A stretch of 5,199 bases of DNA, taken from Rhodospirillales bacterium. Its GTDB lineage: Bacteria > Pseudomonadota > Alphaproteobacteria > UBA8366 > JADFVY01. Every line of letters begins with the position of its first letter. Within the stretch, counting starts at the first letter, position 1. Below, in pieces: positions 1 to 5,199 of the stretch. Where the stretch lies: assembly GCA_024644185.1 (NCBI GenBank), contig JAHELM010000223.1, forward strand, positions 1-5,199, given 5' to 3'. The notes beneath the pieces are model-generated. The model did no database searches. It was not told the DNA's origin and saw only the letters and a program-made list of their open reading frames with translations. A program made the translations under genes and the position numbers.

Positions 1-642
1 AACGGCCTGCAGCAGGTCGGCCGGAATTTTCGCGTCGGTGAACACGAAGCCCAGCATGGTCGCCATGTCCGGGGCGATCATGCCCGAACCCTTGGCGATG
101 CCCGCGATCGTCACCGTCGCATCGCCGATTCGCACCTGCCGCGACGCCCCCTTGGGAAAGGTGTCGGTGGTCATGATCGCCTGTTCGGCGTCCAGCCAAT
201 TGGCCGGCTCCAACGCCCGGGCCAGCGCCGGCAGGCGTTCCGCAATGGCCGTTTCCGGCAGAACCTGGCCGATGACGCCGGTCGAGGCGACGAACACGTC
301 CTCGGCCGCCGCGCCCAGCAACCCCGCCGCCGCCTTCGCCGTGGCGGCGACGATCGCCGCCCCGGCGGCGCCGGTGAAGGCGTTGGCATTGCCGGAATTG
401 ACCACCAGCCCGCGCGCCGCCCCGCGCGACAGGATACGCCGGCACCAGTCGACCGGCGCGCTGGGGCATAGCGACCGGGTGAACACGCCCGCCGCCGTGG
501 TGCCCGCCGCCATCTCGACCAGCATCAGATCGTGCTTGCCGGCCTTCTTCTTCAACCCGGTCGCCGCCCCGGCCAGGCGGATGCCCGGCACCGCCGGCAG
601 ATCGGGAAAGCGGTCTGGCGCGAAAGGCGAGATGCCGGGCAT
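1..642 (-). CDS. argJ: Bifunctional ornithine acetyltransferase / N-acetylglutamate synthase ArgJ, N-terminal part (3' end beyond window)
   Basis: ArgJ moves the acetyl group from N-acetylornithine to glutamate, releasing ornithine and closing the acetyl cycle of arginine biosynthesis; many members also use acetyl-CoA to acetylate glutamate. It is cytoplasmic. The minus-strand frame is open from the ATG at 642 to the window edge, giving 214 residues of a family usually near 400. Seen directly: VNSGNANAFTG (81-91), the STGVIG segment (120-125) expected to supply the Thr-Gly oxyanion hole, and KGSGMIAPDMATML (184-197). In this family the precursor cleaves itself between Ala and Thr of the ATML motif, so Thr195 should be the new N-terminal nucleophile of the beta chain. 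The start is supported by GGAG 8 nt upstream (complement of 651-654). Only 19 bp separate it from the isomerase stop codon, with no terminator between, so it is probably the second gene of that operon. Whether it is bifunctional or transferase-only cannot be told from this part. Confidence 0.95.
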   Translation of the reverse strand, partial: MPGISPFAPDRFPDLPAVPGIRLAGAATGLKKKAGKHDLMLVEMAAGTTAAGVFTRSLCPSAPVDWCRRILSRGAARGLVVNSGNANAFTGAAGAAIVAATAKAAAGLLGAAAEDVFVASTGVIGQVLPETAIAERLPALARALEPANWLDAEQAIMTTDTFPKGASRQVRIGDATVTIAGIAKGSGMIAPDMATMLGFVFTDAKIPADLLQAV

Positions 643-661
643 GGCGGGGGCTCCGTAGAGG

Positions 662-1591
662 TTACTGTTGCGGCTGGACCGCTCCGGCGGCCGGCGCTTC
701 TTCATCCGGCAGCGGGTTGCCGTCCTTATCGAACTTCTCGATCTTCACGCCGCTGTGCAGCGCGTCGATCATTTCCCCGGCGATGGTGCTGGACAGATCG
801 GCCTTCAGCTCTTCCCGCATGTCGTCGAGCGTCGGTACCGGCTGCGTGCGGCGCTCCTCGACCTTGATGATGTGCCAGCCGAACTCGGTCTGCACCGGGG
901 CCGCCGAGATTTCACCCGGCTGCATCTTGAAGGCCGCCTCGGCAAAGGGGGCAACCATGCGATCCTTGGTGAAGAAGCCCAGATCGCCGCCGGTCGGGCC
1001 GCTTGGGCCGGTGGAGAATTCGGTGGCCGCCTCGGTGAAATCCTTGCCGCCCTGGATCAGCGCCAGGACTTCCTTCGCCTTCGCCTCGTCGGCCAGCAGG
1101 ATGTGGCGGGCATGCACCTCTTCCTGCGGCGGATTGGCGGCGACATGCGCGTCATAGGCGGCCTTGATCCGATCCTCGGTCATCCGGGCCGCCAGCTCGC
1201 GCTCGAAATACACCTGCACGGTGATCTGCTTGCGCAGGTCGCCAAGCTGGGTGGCAACTTCCGCATCGTCGGCCGGCATTTTCGCCATCGCCTCGTCGGT
1301 CAGCAGCCTGGTGTCGATCACGCGCTGCAGCAGCGGCGCGTAGATCATGTCCATCCCCAGCTGCTGCGCCTGCTCGGGCAGATGCATGAACGCCGTCTCC
1401 ACGTCCGCGAGATAGATCGGCTTGCCGTCGACCCGGGCGACCACGATGCCGCCCTCCCGGATCTTGCTTTCAACAGCGGCCGGCGCCGTCGAGGCGGCCT
1501 GCCGCCCGGTAACCAGCCAGGTGGCGGCGCCACCGGCCACGAAGGCCGCCACGCCAACAGCGATCACAAGGCCCAGCTTCTTGTCTACCAT
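662..1591 (-). CDS. Parvulin-type peptidyl-prolyl cis-trans isomerase, membrane-anchored (PrsA/SurA/PpiD-like foldase)
   Basis: A 309-residue protein predicted to isomerise X-Pro bonds in exported proteins on the periplasmic side of the inner membrane. The N-terminus has Lys4-Lys5 followed by a hydrophobic stretch (about 6-27) and then an Ala/Ser/Thr/Pro-rich linker. I see no clear signal-peptidase site, so an uncleaved anchor is more likely than a cleaved signal. Residues about 48-150 form a helical SurA/PrsA-like N-terminal region (VARVDGKPIYLADVE, then TEDRIKAAYDAHV). The parvulin domain spans about 157-250: HARHIL (160-165), FTEAATEFSTGPSG, GGDLGFF (201-207), the PFAEAAFKMQPGEIS segment, and FGWHIIKVEERR. 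His163, Asp203 and His240 lie at the family's usual active-site positions. The C-terminal 20 residues are low-complexity (Asp, Glu, Ala, Pro, Gln). The start at 1591 is backed by a purine-rich AGAGGGA about 7 nt upstream. It is divergent from secA, which fits a role in folding translocated proteins, though that link is inferred. The exact subfamily is uncertain, so no gene symbol is given. Confidence 0.93.
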   Translation of the reverse strand: MVDKKLGLVIAVGVAAFVAGGAATWLVTGRQAASTAPAAVESKIREGGIVVARVDGKPIYLADVETAFMHLPEQAQQLGMDMIYAPLLQRVIDTRLLTDEAMAKMPADDAEVATQLGDLRKQITVQVYFERELAARMTEDRIKAAYDAHVAANPPQEEVHARHILLADEAKAKEVLALIQGGKDFTEAATEFSTGPSGPTGGDLGFFTKDRMVAPFAEAAFKMQPGEISAAPVQTEFGWHIIKVEERRTQPVPTLDDMREELKADLSSTIAGEMIDALHSGVKIEKFDKDGNPLPDEEAPAAGAVQPQQ

Positions 1592-1617
1592 AACCAGTCC
1601 CTCTTCCTCTTGATGGA

Positions 1618-1639
1618 GCCCCCGCCGGAGGGAGGGGGC
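1618..1639 (-). promoter_or_regulatory. GC-rich hairpin in the leader of the isomerase-argJ operon
   Basis: Two arms, GCCCCCGCC (1618-1626) and GGAGGGGGC (1631-1639), pair at 8 of 9 positions around a 4-nt loop. The structure lies 26 bp upstream of the isomerase start codon and downstream of the candidate minus-strand promoter, so it would be transcribed. Neither strand has a T-run after it, so it is not a normal intrinsic terminator. It could stabilise the 5' end or modulate translation; function is unknown. Confidence 0.4.
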
Positions 1640-1655
1640 CTACGTCCTGCCGGGG

Positions 1656-1684
1656 CATAAAGCACAGTTTAATCCGCCGGACAA
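1656..1684 (-). promoter_or_regulatory. Candidate sigma-70-type promoter for the isomerase-argJ operon
   Basis: On the minus strand TTGTCC (1684-1679, 4 of 6 to TTGACA) is followed after 17 bp by TTTATG (1661-1656, 3 of 6 to TATAAT). Spacing is ideal but the -10 match is weak, so this is only the best candidate seen. It would give a leader of roughly 55-60 nt containing the GC-rich hairpin. The -35 box overlaps one half of the dyad at 1681-1694. Confidence 0.3.
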
Positions 1685-1694
1685 GTCCACTTGT
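1681..1694. repeat. Perfect 6-bp dyad ACAAGT-CC-ACTTGT, possible operator
   Basis: ACAAGT (1681-1686) and ACTTGT (1689-1694) are exact reverse complements separated by two bases. The dyad overlaps the -35 box of the candidate isomerase promoter and lies about 50 bp upstream of the secA -35 box. That is a position where a dimeric repressor could act on the isomerase side. I do not recognise the motif as the site of a named regulator. Confidence 0.35.
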
Positions 1695-1709
1695 GGTTGC
1701 ATTGTGGTT
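1691..1709. repeat. Direct repeat TTGTGGTT, two copies with an 11-bp period
   Basis: TTGTGGTT occurs at 1691-1698 and again at 1702-1709, separated by three bases. The 11-bp period is about one helical turn, so both copies face the same side of the DNA. The first copy shares its first four bases with the right arm of the adjacent dyad. This is compatible with tandem binding of a regulator between the two divergent promoters, but chance is possible. Confidence 0.3.
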
Positions 1710-1741
1710 TTCCATACAACCGGTACTGCGCGGACGTATCG

Positions 1742-1770
1742 TTGACACGCGCGCCGGCTCCGCTTATCTG
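1742..1770 (+). promoter_or_regulatory. Candidate housekeeping promoter of secA
   Basis: A perfect -35 consensus TTGACA (1742-1747) is followed by 17 bp and then TATCTG (1765-1770), which matches TATAAT at its first three positions. A strong -35 with a poor -10 is common in GC-rich alphaproteobacterial promoters. Transcription would start near 1776-1778, giving a secA leader of about 55 nt. It is the only good -35 match on the plus strand in the intergenic region. Confidence 0.5.
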
Positions 1771-1777
1771 ACATGCG

Positions 1778-1800
1778 CGGCACGGAACCATCCGTGGCCG
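1778..1800 (+). promoter_or_regulatory. Hairpin at the predicted 5' end of the secA transcript
   Basis: CACGGA (1781-1786) pairs perfectly with TCCGTG (1791-1796) across the loop ACCA. With G1797 bulged, three more pairs form (1778-1780 with 1798-1800), giving a 9-bp stem. It starts almost exactly at the predicted transcription start and ends about 18 nt before the weak Shine-Dalgarno sequence. No T-run follows, so it is not a terminator. It may protect the 5' end or take part in translational control; this is inference. Confidence 0.4.
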
Positions 1801-1831
1801 AACCATTCATAACGGTCCGGGATTCCTTAGC

Positions 1832-4567
<2,736 letters not shown>

Positions 4568-4596
4568 GCCCGGCGTCACGCAGGGCACAAGATGAA

Positions 4597-4627
4597 GGGC
4601 GCCGCGGTTTTCCGGGGCGCCCTTTTT
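4597..4627 (+). terminator. Strong intrinsic terminator of secA, possibly also serving accA from the other side
   Basis: GGGCGCC (4597-4603) pairs with GGCGCCC (4616-4622), continues past a G/G mismatch with CGG/CCG, and closes on a TTTT loop. Five T residues follow (4623-4627). It lies 29 nt after the secA stop. accA ends at 4654 and converges on it. Read on the minus strand the same hairpin is followed by TTCATCTTGT, a weaker T-rich tail, so it could act in both directions with less strength for accA. Confidence 0.9.
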
Positions 4628-4653
4628 CGTTGCTTCCGGCCTCGAGCCTGGCG

Positions 4654-5199
4654 TCAGGCCAGGCCCTTCTTGCCCATTTCCAGGAATTTCTCGCGGCGAC
4701 GGCTGCGCAGCGCGCTGCCCTCGGTGCCGCGGAAGCCGGCCAGGGCCTGTTCCACCGCCTCGCCGAGCGCGGAAACCGCATCCTCGGGCTTGCGATGGGC
4801 GCCGCCCAGCGGCTCGCGGATGATCGTGTCGATGATGCCCAGCGCCTTCAGGTCCTGCGCGGTCAGGCGCATCGCCTCGGCCGCCGTCTTGGCGAATTCG
4901 CCGCTGCGCCACAGGATCGAGGCGCAGCCTTCCGGCGAGATTACCGAATAGATCGCGTGTTCCATCATCAGCACGCGGTTGCCGGTGGCCAGCGCGATGG
5001 CGCCGCCCGAACCTCCCTCGCCGATGATGACGCTGATCAGCGGCACCCGCAGCTTCAGGCAGGTCTCCATGGAACGGGCAATGGCCTCGGCCTGGCCGCG
5101 CTCCTCGGCGCCGACGCCGGGATAGGCGCCGGGCGTGTCGACCAGGGTCACCACGGGCAGGCGGAACCGGTCCGCCATCTCCATCAGGCGGATCGCCTT
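4654..5199 (-). CDS. accA: Acetyl-CoA carboxylase carboxyltransferase subunit alpha, C-terminal part (5' end beyond window)
   Basis: AccA pairs with AccD to form the carboxyltransferase of acetyl-CoA carboxylase, which moves CO2 from carboxybiotin on AccB to acetyl-CoA, giving malonyl-CoA for fatty-acid synthesis in the cytoplasm. The frame stays open to the right edge, so the first in-window Met (5184) is internal and not the start. The 181 residues present are a little over half of the usual 315-320. Diagnostic crotonase-fold motifs are visible, numbered within the fragment: DTPGAYPG (21-28) followed by AEERGQAEAIA, then IGEGGSGGAIALA, VISPEGCASILW, TAQDLKALGIID and EPLGGAHR. The C-terminus (REKFLEMGKKGLA) matches the family's basic tail. 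No frameshift is seen. It is convergent with secA, 86 bp apart, so the two share neither promoter nor operon. Confidence 0.98.
   Translation of the reverse strand, partial: KAIRLMEMADRFRLPVVTLVDTPGAYPGVGAEERGQAEAIARSMETCLKLRVPLISVIIGEGGSGGAIALATGNRVLMMEHAIYSVISPEGCASILWRSGEFAKTAAEAMRLTAQDLKALGIIDTIIREPLGGAHRKPEDAVSALGEAVEQALAGFRGTEGSALRSRRREKFLEMGKKGLA

Noticed and set aside
38..658. A 206-codon plus-strand frame opposite argJ
   Set aside because: The minus strand carries unmistakable ArgJ motifs over the same bases; the plus-strand product is Ala/Pro/Arg-rich with no family resemblance.
668..1660. A 330-codon plus-strand frame opposite the isomerase gene
   Set aside because: It is again in codon register with the real gene on the minus strand, which shows full parvulin motifs. 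The plus-strand product is an Arg/Gly/Leu-rich shadow.
1703..1711. Possible DnaA-box-like sequence in the intergenic region
   Set aside because: The match to TTATCCACA on either strand has at least two mismatches, no cluster of boxes exists, and the gene context is not that of an origin.
1821..1825. GATTC, a GANTC (CcrM-type) methylation site next to the secA Shine-Dalgarno
   Set aside because: GANTC also occurs many times inside secA and argJ here, so one copy in the leader is not evidence of methylation control, and presence of CcrM is unknown.
4646..4659. Five-bp hairpin GCCTG/CAGGC over the accA stop codon
   Set aside because: The stem is short, lies partly in coding sequence and has no T-run, so it is likely incidental in GC-rich DNA.
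4592..4951. A plus-strand frame starting in the secA terminator and running through accA
   Set aside because: It begins inside the terminator hairpin region, has no ribosome binding site, and lies antisense to conserved AccA sequence.

Overview
This window is a compact stretch of GC-rich housekeeping chromosome, most likely from an alphaproteobacterium, perhaps Rhodospirillales-like. The reasons are the strong G/C preference at third codon positions, the alphaproteobacterial look of the SecA protein, and the neighbourhood accA / secA / parvulin-type isomerase / argJ. The taxonomic call is inference from gene content and style, not from a search. I see no mobile element, CRISPR array, tRNA, rRNA or phage gene.

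Layout, left to right. Positions 1-642 (minus) hold the N-terminal half of argJ, the ornithine acetyltransferase / N-acetylglutamate synthase of arginine biosynthesis, running off the left edge. Positions 662-1591 (minus) encode a 309-residue membrane-anchored parvulin-type peptidyl-prolyl isomerase, only 19 bp upstream of argJ and probably cotranscribed with it. Positions 1592-1831 are a 240-bp divergent intergenic region. It has a plausible promoter for each side, a perfect 6-bp dyad, an 11-bp-period direct repeat, and a hairpin in each predicted leader. Positions 1832-4567 (plus) are a complete secA of 911 codons with the C-terminal zinc-binding tail. Positions 4568-4653 are a convergent intergenic gap with a strong intrinsic terminator for secA. 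Positions 4654-5199 (minus) are the C-terminal part of accA, the acetyl-CoA carboxylase carboxyltransferase alpha subunit, running off the right edge.

Functionally, SecA drives preproteins through SecYEG, and the divergent isomerase is predicted to sit on the outer face of the inner membrane, where it could help fold those proteins as they emerge. AccA and ArgJ are metabolic enzymes (fatty-acid and arginine synthesis) with no evident functional tie to secretion.

The genes themselves look ordinary. The only material deserving a second look is the secA/isomerase divergent control region. It includes a 20-codon upstream reading frame whose stop overlaps the secA start as ATGA, and a hairpin at the predicted 5' end of the secA transcript. 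I found no convincing undescribed system.
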